A stretch of DNA of 64,000 nucleotides from Cryobacterium psychrophilum (lineage in GTDB: Bacteria; Actinomycetota; Actinomycetes; Actinomycetales; Microbacteriaceae). The position numbers and the translations under genes were made by a program. Where the stretch lies: assembly GCF_004365915.1 (NCBI RefSeq), contig NZ_SODI01000001.1, forward strand, positions 992,001-1,056,000. Direction: 5' to 3'. A model generated the notes under the pieces. That model made no database searches, had not been told where the DNA came from, and saw nothing but the letters and a program-made list of their open reading frames with translations. This document shows, piece after piece, positions 44,652 to 53,789 of this stretch. Each line of letters begins with the position of its first letter. The first letter of the stretch is position 1.

Positions 44652-45634
44652 TCGTGACGCTGACACCCAATCCGAGCCTGGACCGGACCATTGAACTGGC
44701 CGGGCCGCTGGCCCGGGGCGAGGTGCAGCGCGCCGTTCTGGCTCACCACGAACCCGGCGGGAAGGGCGTGAACATCTGCCGCGCCCTTGAGGCCTCCGGG
44801 CTCCGCAGCCTGGCGATTCTTCCCGGGGACGAGAACGACCCCGTGCTCGTTGCCCTTCGCAGCCAGGGAATTCCGCACCTCGGGCTGCCGATCGGTGCCG
44901 CGCTGCGCAGCAACGTCGCGATCACCGAACCGGATGGCACGACCACCAAGGTCAACGAACCCGGCCCGGCGCTCACCGACGCACAGCAGCTCGCTCTCGT
45001 AGAACTCGTTCTCGACCAGGCCAGGGGAGCCAGCTGGTTGGTCCTCGCGGGATCGCTGCCACCCGGCGTACCGGCCGACTTCTACGCCATGCTCATCCGC
45101 AAGGTGCGCGACCGCTTCGGCGCCGATGCCCCCCGCGTGGCAGTGGATTCCTCCGGTGCGCCCCTCGCCGCCGCTGCGGCAGCAGCCCCTGACCTGCTCA
45201 AACCGAATGCCGAGGAGCTCGCCGAGCTCACCGGGCGTTTTGATGCCGACACTCTCGAGGCCAACCCGCAGCTCACCGTCCGGGCCGCTCGCACCCTCAT
45301 CGGCGCCGGCGCCGGCGCCGTGCTGGCAACGCTCGGCGCGAGAGGTGCCGTACTCGTCACCGCCGAGGGCAGCTGGCTCGCCCAGACTCCTCCGATCACG
45401 GCCGTCAGCACGGTCGGTGCCGGGGACTCCGCCCTGGCCGGCTTTCTCCTGAGCAACAACGCCGGGGCGAGCCCCGCCAACTGTCTCCGCCAGGCCGCCG
45501 CCCACGGCGCCGCCGCCGCGTCCCTTCCCGGTTCCACCGTTCCCGCCCTGAACCAAACACACCCCAGCGCCGTGCTCGTAACGGCACTTGACGAACACAG
45601 TATGACCCTGAATCCAAAGGAGGATGACCAGTGA
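44648..45634 (+). CDS. fruK: 1-phosphofructokinase
   Basis: 328 residues, PfkB/ribokinase superfamily. Phosphorylates fructose-1-phosphate to fructose-1,6-bisphosphate. Signatures: N-terminal 'VTLTPNPSLDRTIEL', 'HEPGGKGVNICRALEASG', the C-terminal PfkB signature 'STVGAGDSALAGFL' with the catalytic Asp. The reading frame is open upstream, but the ATG at 44648 overlapping the fruR stop is the natural start. It overlaps the next gene by 4 bp (GTGA). Confidence 0.96.
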   Translation: MIVTLTPNPSLDRTIELAGPLARGEVQRAVLAHHEPGGKGVNICRALEASGLRSLAILPGDENDPVLVALRSQGIPHLGLPIGAALRSNVAITEPDGTTTKVNEPGPALTDAQQLALVELVLDQARGASWLVLAGSLPPGVPADFYAMLIRKVRDRFGADAPRVAVDSSGAPLAAAAAAAPDLLKPNAEELAELTGRFDADTLEANPQLTVRAARTLIGAGAGAVLATLGARGAVLVTAEGSWLAQTPPITAVSTVGAGDSALAGFLLSNNAGASPANCLRQAAAHGAAAASLPGSTVPALNQTHPSAVLVTALDEHSMTLNPKEDDQ

Positions 45635-47646
45635 GCGCACTGATAACCCCGGAGCTCGTTGCTCTGGACACCGACCTCGGTACCGAGCCGGCGACCGTTA
45701 TTCGACACCTTGCCGAACTCATTGTCGCGGCCGGCCGGGCCACCGCGGTCGACGGCCTGTACGCCGATGCCCTCGCCCGCGAAGCAAAAACGGCAACCGG
45801 GATCCCCGGCGGCCTCGCCATTCCCCACTGTCGTTCCACGGCCGTGCTCGAGCCGACCCTGGCCCTGGCCCGGCTGTCGACTCCCGTGGACTTCGGGTCG
45901 AAGGACGGCCCCGCCGACCTCGTCTTCTTCATCGCCGCCCCCGACGGCGCCGATCAGGAGCACCTGAAGATTCTCGCGAAACTCGCCCGATCCCTCATGA
46001 AGAAGGACTTCACGGCAGCGCTTCGCGGCGCTTCTTCAGCGCCGACGATCGTGGAACTCGTCACCAACGTCGTGACTCCCGCACCGGTGCCCGTCGGAGC
46101 AGCGCACGCGGCCGAAAGTTCCAACACGGGAACCGGGACCGCGGCATCCGCCGACACCGCAACCAAACGCCTCGTCGCCGTCACCGCCTGCCCCACCGGC
46201 ATCGCACACACCTACATGGCAGCCGACTCCCTCGTGGCCGCCGCACGCGCCGCTGGAATCGACCTGCAGGTGGAGACGCAGGGATCGGCCGGACTCACCC
46301 CGCTCGACCCTGCCGTGATCGCCGGGGCGTCCGCCGTCATCTTTGCCGTGGACGTTGACGTGCGTGGCCGTGAGCGCTTCTCCGGCCTTCCTGTGGTCAA
46401 CGCCCCCGTCAAACGTGGCATCGACGAACCGGACAAGCTGATTGCCGAAGCCCTCGCGGCCGCGGACAACCCCAACGCCCGCCGGGTCAGCGGCGGCGCC
46501 GCGGCGTCGGAGACGACGGAGGCAAATGAGCACTTCGGCCAGAAGGTCAAGCGCGCCCTCCTCACCGGCGTGAGCTACATGATTCCCTTCGTGGCCGGTG
46601 GAGGACTGCTCATCGCCCTCGGGTTCCTCCTCGGCGGCTATGACGTCACCGACGTCGCCGACAAGGTCGTGCTGGAGAACAGCCTGCTGAACCTGCCGGA
46701 AGGCGGCCTCGCCATTTACCTTGGTGCGGTGTTCTTCAAGATCGGCGCGCTGTCGATGGGCTTCCTCGTGCCGGCCCTCGCCGGTTACATCTCCTACGCC
46801 ATCGCGGATCGCCCGGGTATCGCACCGGGCTTTGTCGCCGGCGCCGTTGCCGGCTTCATGGGCGCCGGGTTCCTCGGCGGTATCGTCGGTGGCCTCCTGG
46901 CCGGTGTCGTTGCAGCGAGTATCGGTCGTCTCAACGTGCCACGCTGGCTCCGGAGTCTCATGCCCGTCGTGATCATCCCGCTCGTGGCGTCGATCGCCGC
47001 CTCCGGGATCATGTTCATCCTTCTCGGCGGCCCGATCGCGGCCCTCACAGTGGCGCTGAACGGGTGGCTCGGCGGCATGACCGGCGCCTCCGCGGTCATC
47101 CTCGGCACGATCCTCGGCCTCATGATGGCCTTCGACCTCGGCGGCCCGGTCAACAAGGTGGCCTACGCCTTCGCCGTGGCCGGCCTCGGCGCCGCGACCC
47201 TCGCCAACCAGGCGCCGTGGCAGATCATGGCCGCGGTCATGGCCGCCGGCATGGTCCCTCCGCTCGCGATGGCCCTGGCCACCGTTCTCGACCGCAAGCT
47301 GTTCAGCCTCGCTGAGCGCGAAAACGGCAAGGCGGCCTGGCTGCTGGGCGCCTCGTTCATCTCCGAAGGCGCCATCCCGTTCGCTGCCGCCGACGTGTTC
47401 CGCGTCATCCCGGCCAGCATGCTCGGTGCCGCCGTCACAGGTGCTCTCTCCATGGCCTGGGGCGTGACGAGCAAGGCACCGCACGGTGGAATCTTTGTCT
47501 TCTTCGCGATCGACAACTTCCTGCTCTTCGTGCTCTCCATCGTCATCGGTACCATCGTTGCGGCATTCGCGGTCGTCGGCCTGAAGCGTTACGCCGTGCG
47601 CAAGCCCACGGTCGCCGTCAACGACGCATCCGTGGCATCCGCCTGA
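45631..47646 (+). CDS. fruA: PTS fructose-specific EIIABC
   Basis: 671 residues with domain order IIA-IIB-IIC. IIA: phosphorylated H66 in 'GLAIPHCRST'. IIB: active Cys 187 in 'VAVTACPTGIAHTYMAAD'. IIC: from about residue 305, with eight or more membrane helices ('GVSYMIPFVAGGGLLIALGFLL', 'GPVNKVAYAFAVAGLGA', 'GASFISEGAIPFAAADVFRV'). Imports fructose with phosphorylation at C1. GTG start at 45631 overlapping the kinase stop. The linker between IIA and IIB (residues ~145-180) is rich in Ala/Thr/Ser. Confidence 0.97.
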   Translation: MSALITPELVALDTDLGTEPATVIRHLAELIVAAGRATAVDGLYADALAREAKTATGIPGGLAIPHCRSTAVLEPTLALARLSTPVDFGSKDGPADLVFFIAAPDGADQEHLKILAKLARSLMKKDFTAALRGASSAPTIVELVTNVVTPAPVPVGAAHAAESSNTGTGTAASADTATKRLVAVTACPTGIAHTYMAADSLVAAARAAGIDLQVETQGSAGLTPLDPAVIAGASAVIFAVDVDVRGRERFSGLPVVNAPVKRGIDEPDKLIAEALAAADNPNARRVSGGAAASETTEANEHFGQKVKRALLTGVSYMIPFVAGGGLLIALGFLLGGYDVTDVADKVVLENSLLNLPEGGLAIYLGAVFFKIGALSMGFLVPALAGYISYAIADRPGIAPGFVAGAVAGFMGAGFLGGIVGGLLAGVVAASIGRLNVPRWLRSLMPVVIIPLVASIAASGIMFILLGGPIAALTVALNGWLGGMTGASAVILGTILGLMMAFDLGGPVNKVAYAFAVAGLGAATLANQAPWQIMAAVMAAGMVPPLAMALATVLDRKLFSLAERENGKAAWLLGASFISEGAIPFAAADVFRVIPASMLGAAVTGALSMAWGVTSKAPHGGIFVFFAIDNFLLFVLSIVIGTIVAAFAVVGLKRYAVRKPTVAVNDASVASA

Positions 47647-47702
47647 GTCACCCGCAGTAGACTAACCAGGACCAATTCACCGGTATCCCATTCGGCCCGC
47701 AC

Positions 47703-47720
47703 CCCGAAAGCGGGTTCGGG
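47703..47720. promoter_or_regulatory. Small hairpin in the ptsI leader
   Basis: CCCGAA-AGCGGG-TTCGGG lies about 30 bp upstream of the ptsI start in a 103-bp gap after fruA. Weak evidence for an attenuator or simple leader structure; nothing else is seen in the gap apart from an AAGGGAG ribosome-binding site at 47739-47745. Confidence 0.3.
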
Positions 47721-47749
47721 TCGGATGCCGCCACAACCAAGGGAGTCTC

Positions 47750-49447
47750 GTGGAGACGTTGTCCGACAACACGTATACCGGGGTCGGGGTCAGCCCGGGT
47801 CGGATCATCGGATCCGTCCGGCAGATGCCTAAAGCAGTGTCCGAGCCCCCTGTTGGGGAGCGCCTCACCCACGAGACCCCCGAGGCTGCGGCCGACGCCC
47901 TGCGCACGGCAGCGAAGTCCGTTCAAGCGTCTCTCAATGAGCGAGCGGCCGGCGCCGGCGGCGCGGGCCGCGAGGTGCTCGAGGCCACCGCACTGATGGC
48001 CGCAGACCCCATGCTCATCAAGGCCGCGGTGAAGCTCATCAACGGCGGAGCCTCGGCCGAGCGGGCGGTCTGGGAGGCCGCAGCATCCGTCGCCGAGATG
48101 TTGCACAACCTCGGCGGTTATATGGCGGAGCGGGCAACGGATGTCTTCGATGTACGTTCCCGAATCGTCGCCGAGTTGCGGGGAGTGCCAGCTCCCGGAA
48201 TTCCCCGCAGCGACACCCCCTTCGTGCTCGTGGCGGAGGATCTGGCCCCCGCCGACACGGCGACCCTCGATCCCGCGAACGTCATTGCCCTCGTCACCTC
48301 GACCGGCGGACCGCAGTCACACACGGCAATCATCGCCAGGGCCCTCGGGCTCCCCGCGGTTGTCGCTGCAGTGGGCGTGACGGAGCTCGCCGAGGGGACC
48401 CGCGTCTTCGTTGACGGCGCGACCGGAACCATCACGGTCGATCCCGGTGCCGCCGAGATTCAGGCCGCAGCGGACTGGCTCCGGACCATGGCCGCACTGG
48501 CCGATTTTGACGGCACTGGACGCACCCTCGACGGTCACCTCGTTCCGTTGCTCTCCAACGTGGGCGGCGCGGCCGACGCAGTGAAGGCCGCAGCGGCCGG
48601 CGCGCAGGGCGTCGGGCTTCTGCGCACCGAGTTCTGCTTCCTTGACCGCGACACCGAACCGAGCGTGGACGAACAGGTTGCCGCGTACCGCGGCGTCTTC
48701 GACGCCTTCCCCGGCAAGAAGGTTGTTCTGCGCACCCTCGACGCGGGCGCCGACAAGCCCCTCCCCTTCCTCACCGACGCCTCAGAACCAAACCCCGCCC
48801 TCGGTGTGCGCGGCTACCGCACGGATTTCACCTCTCCGGGGGTGCTCGAACGCCAACTCAGCGCCGTGGCCCTGGCGGCGGAAGGCTCCGACGCCGACGT
48901 ATGGGTGATGGCCCCGATGATCTCGACCGCCGAGGAAGCCGGGGACTTCGCCGCGCTCTGCGCTGCCGCCGGCCTGAAAACGCCAGGCGTCATGGTGGAG
49001 GTTCCCTCCGCCGCGCTCACGAGCGAGGCGATCCTGGGGCGCGTCGCCTTCGTCAGCCTCGGCACCAACGACCTGACGCAGTATGCCATGGCCGCTGACC
49101 GCCAGCTCGGCCCGCTCGCGGCCCTCAACACCCCGTGGCAGCCGGCCGTTCTGCAGTTGGTGCGGCTCACCGTCGCCGGATCCATTGCGGAGGGACACCG
49201 TAAGCCGGTAGGCGTCTGTGGTGAGGCCGCAGCCGATCCTGCCCTCGCCGTGGTGCTCGTGGGCCTCGGCGTGTCAACGCTGTCCATGACCGCGCGGGCG
49301 TTGTCCGCCGTGGGCGCCGTGCTCGCGAGCGTCACGCTCGAGCGGGCCCAGGGCCTCGCCACCGTGGCCCTCGCCGCGTCGAGTGCGACGGAGGCGCGTG
49401 CCGCCGTGCGCGCTCAACTACCCATACTGGATGAACTGGGCCTGTAG
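47750..49447 (+). CDS. ptsI: Phosphoenolpyruvate-protein phosphotransferase (PTS enzyme I)
   Basis: 565 residues. Transfers phosphate from PEP to HPr. N-terminal HPr-binding helical region ('GVSPGRIIGSVRQMPK', residues ~9-24), the phosphohistidine swivelling domain with H191 in 'TSTGGPQSHTAIIARALGLPAVV', and the PEP-binding barrel ('GIGLLRTEF' type 'GVGLLRTEFCFL', 'GLKTPGVMVEVPSAA', 'VSLGTNDLTQYAMA'). GTG start preceded by AAGGGAG. It directly follows the fructose PTS genes, so induction with fructose is likely. Confidence 0.97.
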   Translation: METLSDNTYTGVGVSPGRIIGSVRQMPKAVSEPPVGERLTHETPEAAADALRTAAKSVQASLNERAAGAGGAGREVLEATALMAADPMLIKAAVKLINGGASAERAVWEAAASVAEMLHNLGGYMAERATDVFDVRSRIVAELRGVPAPGIPRSDTPFVLVAEDLAPADTATLDPANVIALVTSTGGPQSHTAIIARALGLPAVVAAVGVTELAEGTRVFVDGATGTITVDPGAAEIQAAADWLRTMAALADFDGTGRTLDGHLVPLLSNVGGAADAVKAAAAGAQGVGLLRTEFCFLDRDTEPSVDEQVAAYRGVFDAFPGKKVVLRTLDAGADKPLPFLTDASEPNPALGVRGYRTDFTSPGVLERQLSAVALAAEGSDADVWVMAPMISTAEEAGDFAALCAAAGLKTPGVMVEVPSAALTSEAILGRVAFVSLGTNDLTQYAMAADRQLGPLAALNTPWQPAVLQLVRLTVAGSIAEGHRKPVGVCGEAAADPALAVVLVGLGVSTLSMTARALSAVGAVLASVTLERAQGLATVALAASSATEARAAVRAQLPILDELGL

Positions 49448-49499
49448 CCTTCTCGTCCACCACCCGTACCGTGACAACCACGCTTTTCCAGGAGAAAAC

Positions 49500-49778
49500 A
49501 TGTCTGAACGCACCGCCGTCATCGCCAGCCGCGTGGGTCTGCACGCCCGTCCGGCCGGAATCTTCGTCGCCGCCGTGAGCGCGCTTCCCCTTGAGATCAC
49601 CATCTCCCTGCAGGGCGAGCCCGCCGACGATGCCATGGATGCCTCGAGCATCCTGTCGATCATGAGCCTCGGCGCCGCCAACGGAGACACCGTCGTGCTG
49701 CGAGCCGAGGGCGATGGCGCCGACGACGCCCTCGACGCGCTCGTCACCCTCCTTGAAACGGACCTCGACGCCGAATAG
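49500..49778 (+). CDS. ptsH: PTS phosphocarrier protein HPr
   Basis: 92 residues. The active His 15 is in 'VGLHARPAGIFV'; the regulatory-Ser-46 region reads 'DAMDASSILSIMSLGAANGD', so a Ser is present, though actinobacteria generally lack HPr kinase. AGGAGAAAACA precedes the ATG. The ORF is open upstream to 49383, but that includes the ptsI tail. Passes phosphate from EI to EIIA. Confidence 0.97.
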   Translation: MSERTAVIASRVGLHARPAGIFVAAVSALPLEITISLQGEPADDAMDASSILSIMSLGAANGDTVVLRAEGDGADDALDALVTLLETDLDAE

Positions 49779-49788
49779 CAGCCCAGGT

Positions 49789-52700
49789 TCACCGGACAAG
49801 CGGTGCTGGCTCCACCAGGGTGATGAACGCACTCAGCTGGGCCAGCGCCGCCGCTTTCCTGGGCAGGTAGTCGGTGAGCGCCGGCGAATACACGAGGTAG
49901 GCCGCCCACTGTGCGCGGGAGATGGCCACGTTGAGCCGATTGGCCAGCAGCAGGAACTCCAGTCCCCGCGGAACCTCCGCCGCCGAGGAGGCGGCAAGCG
50001 ACACAATGGCAACCGCGGCCTCCCTCCCCTGGAATTTATCGACCGTCCCCACGGCCACGGAGCCGAAGCCGGCTTCAGACAGCGATGCGCGCAGCAGTTC
50101 GACCTGCGCGTTGTACGGCGCGACGACGATGATATTCTCCTGCTCGAGCGGACCGGTGTTCCCGCCCGACGACCAGGCTCGACCCAGCACCTCGCCCACG
50201 AGCGCCACCACGGCGGCGGCCTCCTCCGGTGAGGATGTGGAGTTGGATCGGTGGTCGACGGGGACCGGATGCAGGCCGGGAGCGACTCCCGCGAGCGTGC
50301 GATCCGAGCCATGCGACCGGAGCTTGCCCTCGTAGGACAGCACGGAGACGGGCGCGCACACGGCCGGATGCATTCGCCAGCTCGTGGCCAGGAAGTAGCC
50401 AAATTCGCTCGGCAGCACGTTGTGCCCGTCGGAGAGCCATCCCAGCGCCGACGTGTCGACGGGTTCCGGGTGTGTGCCCTGGCTCACCTGCGGCAGCTGT
50501 TGCGGATCACCGAGCAGCAGCAGGCGCTGCGCCGACACCGCGGCGGCGATGGTGCTCGCAAGCGAGTATTGCCCGGCCTCGTCGATCACGAGCAGATCGA
50601 GCGAGCCACGCGGAATTCGGCCGGCGTTGCTGAAGTCCCAGGCCGTTCCACCGACGACGAATCCGCCCTGCTGCCCGGTGAAACGGGCGAATGAGCCGGT
50701 GTCCAGCGCCGTCCACGGCACGGGAAGTTTCTCCTCGCCTTTGCGTGACTTCTTGCCGACTCGGTCGGGGTCGAGTCCCGCGGCGAGAACGGCCCGCAAC
50801 ATATTTTCGACCGTGGCATGCGACTGGGCAACGACGCCCACCTTCCAACCATGATTGAGCACGAGGTCGGCAACCACCCGCGACCCCACATAGGTCTTAC
50901 CTGTTCCAGGCGGTCCCTGCACGGCGAGGTACGAGCGGTCGAGGGAGAGCAGGCTGTCACGGATGGCGGTTTGCACGTCGCCGTCGATGACCGCGGCGAG
51001 ACCGCTCCCGCTTCTTCTCCGTGGCTCCGACCGGCGCAGTATGTCGAAGGCGGGGTCGGCCACGGGCTCCGGGTATTCCGCGAGCACCGTGCGGCCCCAG
51101 TCCGAGATCGCGTCCACCTGGGTGCCCGCCGGCGGCGGGGTGCCGGGCGTCAACGCGAGCGGCAGCTCGTCGTGATGCGGGGCCTCCGCCTGCAGGATCT
51201 CCTCGATGAGATACTCGAAGGTGTCGGTGACCTCCACGATCGTGGCCTTGTTGTGCGCGGTGCGCGCCCCAGGGTCTGTGCTGCGAGTGATCGGTGGGTA
51301 CGGTGGGCCGTACACGAGAAATGGCTGGTCGCCGGCCTTGAGGGAGCTGCCGGGGGCGAGCGTTCCGGAGACGCGCAACAGTCGACGGTCCAGCTTCTGG
51401 CGGCCCCCTCGGTGCCAGTCAAGGTCGACGGAGGCGGAGTCGATCACGAGCACCCCCCGCGTGTCGGCCCAGTCGTCGACCGGTGTGCTGAGCCGGGCAT
51501 AGTGGTCCCACCAGAACGACTTCTGCTCCCGGCGATGGTAGTCAATGGCCGCAGAGGCCAACGCCAGGGCCGTCTGATCGGGGGTGCGCTCGCTCGGCGG
51601 CACATCAACGAGCAGCGCCATGAGTTCGAGGTACACCGGGTCTGGTTCGCGCAGGACAACGTCGAGGGTGAGGTCGAGGGCGGTCGCGAGCGGCACCCCA
51701 CTTTCGCTGGCGCGCGCAAGCAACCAGTCGCGCAGTCGCAGGGTTGAGCGGCAGTCGTAGGCGTTATATCTGCCGATGTCCGCGAGAACGGATGCTGCGG
51801 CATCCGTTTCACCCGCGGCCAGCAGCGCCCGAAAACGCACGTACTCGGCGATGGAGTCGGCGGCATTGGCCACGCCGGACCGTTCGTCGTCCCCCATGTA
51901 CAAGGGCTCCAGTTTCTTGAGCGAGTAGCTGCGAGAGCCGATGCGCAACCCCTGGCGCACGACCGGGTAGAGGTCGATGAGCACCCGGCTGCGCAGCAGA
52001 TCGTCAACGATCTGCTCGCCGACCCCGTGACGGGCGGCAAGGGTGAGCAGGTGCGTGCGCTCGTAGGGCGCGTAGTGATAGATGTGCATGTTGGGGTGCC
52101 GCGCGCGACGAGCCTGCACCCAATCGAGAAACTCGATGAGCGCCACGCGTTCCTCGGCGTAGGAGTGCGCCCAGTAGGCATGAAAGGTGTCGTCGGGTTC
52201 GACGAGCCCGAACAGGTAGTCGAGGCCCCAGGTAATGCTCTCAGCTTCGGCGGGAGCGTTCTCCCGGCTCGGGGTGCCGGTCTCCGAATACAACGGGTCG
52301 CCCTCGAAATCGAAGAAGATGTCGCCCGCGTCGGGTTCGGGCAGCGCCGCGAGGGCCGTGGCGTTCACAACCTCCCAGGTGATCGGCTGCCCGCCCGCGG
52401 GTGTCGTGGTCTGCACCCTGGCCTGCTCACGCAGCGCGGTCAGCGCGGTGCCGGAAAGCCCCTCGACCGGGTTGAACCGGAGGGCAAGCTGCTCGATGGT
52501 CGTGACACCGGCCATGCGGAGATGCGCACGTTGACCCAGTCGCAGGTTGGCCACGAGCAGCACGTCGCGGTGCGACCGCACCTGCTCGTCGCAGGCCTCG
52601 CAGCGTCCGCACGCGGTGTAGCGCGGGTCGTTCCATTCGGCGGGCGCGCCCGCGGCGACGCGCCCATCGATGAGAAGCTCCAGCCGGGCGCGGCGTTGCC

Positions 52701-53259
52701 GGTAGACGGGCAGGATGTCCTGCAAACGATGCGAGCTCGTGCGTCCATCACCAAGCACGACGTGCACCAGCTCGCCCACCGGTATCCCCTGGCGCATGAG
52801 CTGGTCACTGTACGCGGCGAGCTGCAGTAGCGCCGTGACTTTCGCTGTTCGTGCGAGCTTGGTGTCATAGACCTCGTACGTCGACGTGTCGGTGGCGCGG
52901 ATGATGAAGTCCGCATAGCCAAGAAAGCGCCCGTCGAAGAAGGCCGCCTGATACAGGGCCTCAGCACCGGCGCGCAGCGCCGCCTCGCTCTGCTCCACCC
53001 CAACCAGTGGGTCGTCAGCGAAAGCGGGTCGCTCGATTTCGACGACCGTACGAGTGGTGCGCAACCGCTCAAGCATGCGCAGCTCGTGCTCGTCACCGAG
53101 CTCGGCCGTGCGGCGCAGCATGGCGTCTTCGGTGGCGGCGACCCGGCCGCCGCGTCCGAGCCGGCCGTCGAGGTTGCGCATGAGCGCCCACTCGCACTGC
53201 GCGGCAGCACTCAAATCACTTGCCGAGTAGATGACGGTCGTCCGGTCACGCACGTACAC
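49789..53259 (-). CDS. TM0106-family RecB-like nuclease fused to a superfamily I helicase
   Basis: 1156 residues. From the N terminus: a PD-(D/E)xK nuclease segment ('DFIIRATDTSTYEVYDTKLART', residues ~115-132) with flanking cysteines 'AQCEW' and 'CGRCEAC' (about 210-217) that could bind an Fe-S cluster as in AddB; an RNase H-like exonuclease domain ('IFFDFEGDPLY', about 316; 'HIYHYAPYE'); then a UvrD/AAA_11/12-type helicase with Walker A 'GPPGTGKTYVGS' (~780), 'LVIDEAGQYSLAS' and 'VGTVDKFQGREAAVAI'. The start is a GTG at 53259 with AAGGAG 5 nt upstream. A standalone DNA-processing enzyme of unknown pathway. Confidence 0.88.
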   Translation of the reverse strand: MYVRDRTTVIYSASDLSAAAQCEWALMRNLDGRLGRGGRVAATEDAMLRRTAELGDEHELRMLERLRTTRTVVEIERPAFADDPLVGVEQSEAALRAGAEALYQAAFFDGRFLGYADFIIRATDTSTYEVYDTKLARTAKVTALLQLAAYSDQLMRQGIPVGELVHVVLGDGRTSSHRLQDILPVYRQRRARLELLIDGRVAAGAPAEWNDPRYTACGRCEACDEQVRSHRDVLLVANLRLGQRAHLRMAGVTTIEQLALRFNPVEGLSGTALTALREQARVQTTTPAGGQPITWEVVNATALAALPEPDAGDIFFDFEGDPLYSETGTPSRENAPAEAESITWGLDYLFGLVEPDDTFHAYWAHSYAEERVALIEFLDWVQARRARHPNMHIYHYAPYERTHLLTLAARHGVGEQIVDDLLRSRVLIDLYPVVRQGLRIGSRSYSLKKLEPLYMGDDERSGVANAADSIAEYVRFRALLAAGETDAAASVLADIGRYNAYDCRSTLRLRDWLLARASESGVPLATALDLTLDVVLREPDPVYLELMALLVDVPPSERTPDQTALALASAAIDYHRREQKSFWWDHYARLSTPVDDWADTRGVLVIDSASVDLDWHRGGRQKLDRRLLRVSGTLAPGSSLKAGDQPFLVYGPPYPPITRSTDPGARTAHNKATIVEVTDTFEYLIEEILQAEAPHHDELPLALTPGTPPPAGTQVDAISDWGRTVLAEYPEPVADPAFDILRRSEPRRRSGSGLAAVIDGDVQTAIRDSLLSLDRSYLAVQGPPGTGKTYVGSRVVADLVLNHGWKVGVVAQSHATVENMLRAVLAAGLDPDRVGKKSRKGEEKLPVPWTALDTGSFARFTGQQGGFVVGGTAWDFSNAGRIPRGSLDLLVIDEAGQYSLASTIAAAVSAQRLLLLGDPQQLPQVSQGTHPEPVDTSALGWLSDGHNVLPSEFGYFLATSWRMHPAVCAPVSVLSYEGKLRSHGSDRTLAGVAPGLHPVPVDHRSNSTSSPEEAAAVVALVGEVLGRAWSSGGNTGPLEQENIIVVAPYNAQVELLRASLSEAGFGSVAVGTVDKFQGREAAVAIVSLAASSAAEVPRGLEFLLLANRLNVAISRAQWAAYLVYSPALTDYLPRKAAALAQLSAFITLVEPAPLVR

Positions 53260-53476
53260 GCAGGCTCCTTGAGTCGGGGCACGGGGCGATCCCCCGCCAC
53301 TCGAGGCTACCGAACACCACCGACACCGGCGCCGGGCCGGGCAGGTCGACGCGGTGACATAGCACCGGGGACGACGCTGCGCTATCCCCCCAGCGAGACG
53401 CCCCGTTCCGACCCGCACCGTCGTATGGTGGAATTATCGATCCGATGACAGAGAATCGGCGACGGGAAGGATTCTT

Positions 53477-53659
53477 GTGAAGATGCTAGAGATTGAGTGC
53501 CCAGAGTGTAATCAATTGGTCTGGATTACCTCCGATACGCGCTTCGCGACGTATCACTCAAAGGAGAACTCGACCGACGATTGCCCCGGTTCACGCACCA
53601 CCATTCCGGTGCCCCCCAAGACGTCCGTCCGACGAAAAAGCGTCAGCACGCCGCAGTAG
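53477..53659 (+). CDS. Small cysteine-rich protein (zinc-knuckle-like), 60 residues
   Basis: Starts at GTG 53477 (or ATG 53483) with GGAAGG 8 nt upstream. The sequence has C8-x2-C11 (EIECPECNQLVWI), H27 and C36 (C-x2-C-x15-H-x8-C), a plausible zinc site, followed by a basic tail ('TSVRRKSVSTPQ'). The gene is directly followed by a strong bidirectional terminator hairpin, which supports it being a genuine short transcription unit. Divergent from the large nuclease/helicase gene 217 bp away. The function is unknown. Confidence 0.65.
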   Translation: MKMLEIECPECNQLVWITSDTRFATYHSKENSTDDCPGSRTTIPVPPKTSVRRKSVSTPQ

Positions 53660-53675
53660 TCGGGCAGCGCTACCG

Positions 53676-53723
53676 GAAACAAGCCGGTATTTGTCTTCGA
53701 AAAGACAAATGCCGGCTTGTTTT
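53676..53723. terminator. 22-bp-stem intrinsic terminator, bidirectional
   Basis: Nearly perfect inverted repeat: stem 53676-53697 pairs with 53702-53723 (one G-U in the middle and one at the base) around a CGAA tetraloop. The rightward strand ends in TTGTTTTC, giving a U-rich tail; the complement also ends in a T-rich tract, so it can work both ways. Located between the small Cys-rich gene and oligopeptidase B. The strongest terminator of the window. Confidence 0.9.
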
Positions 53724-53789
53724 CTGTCACGGGGAGGTGCGGGCGGGTCCCGAATCGGGCGCACGGGTTCTGCAGACGTACCCTTGACC

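Noticed and set aside
53493-53789. Upstream extension of the oligopeptidase B frame
   Set aside because: It crosses a 22-bp-stem terminator and the small Cys-rich gene; homology begins at MSTPPLAAQK.
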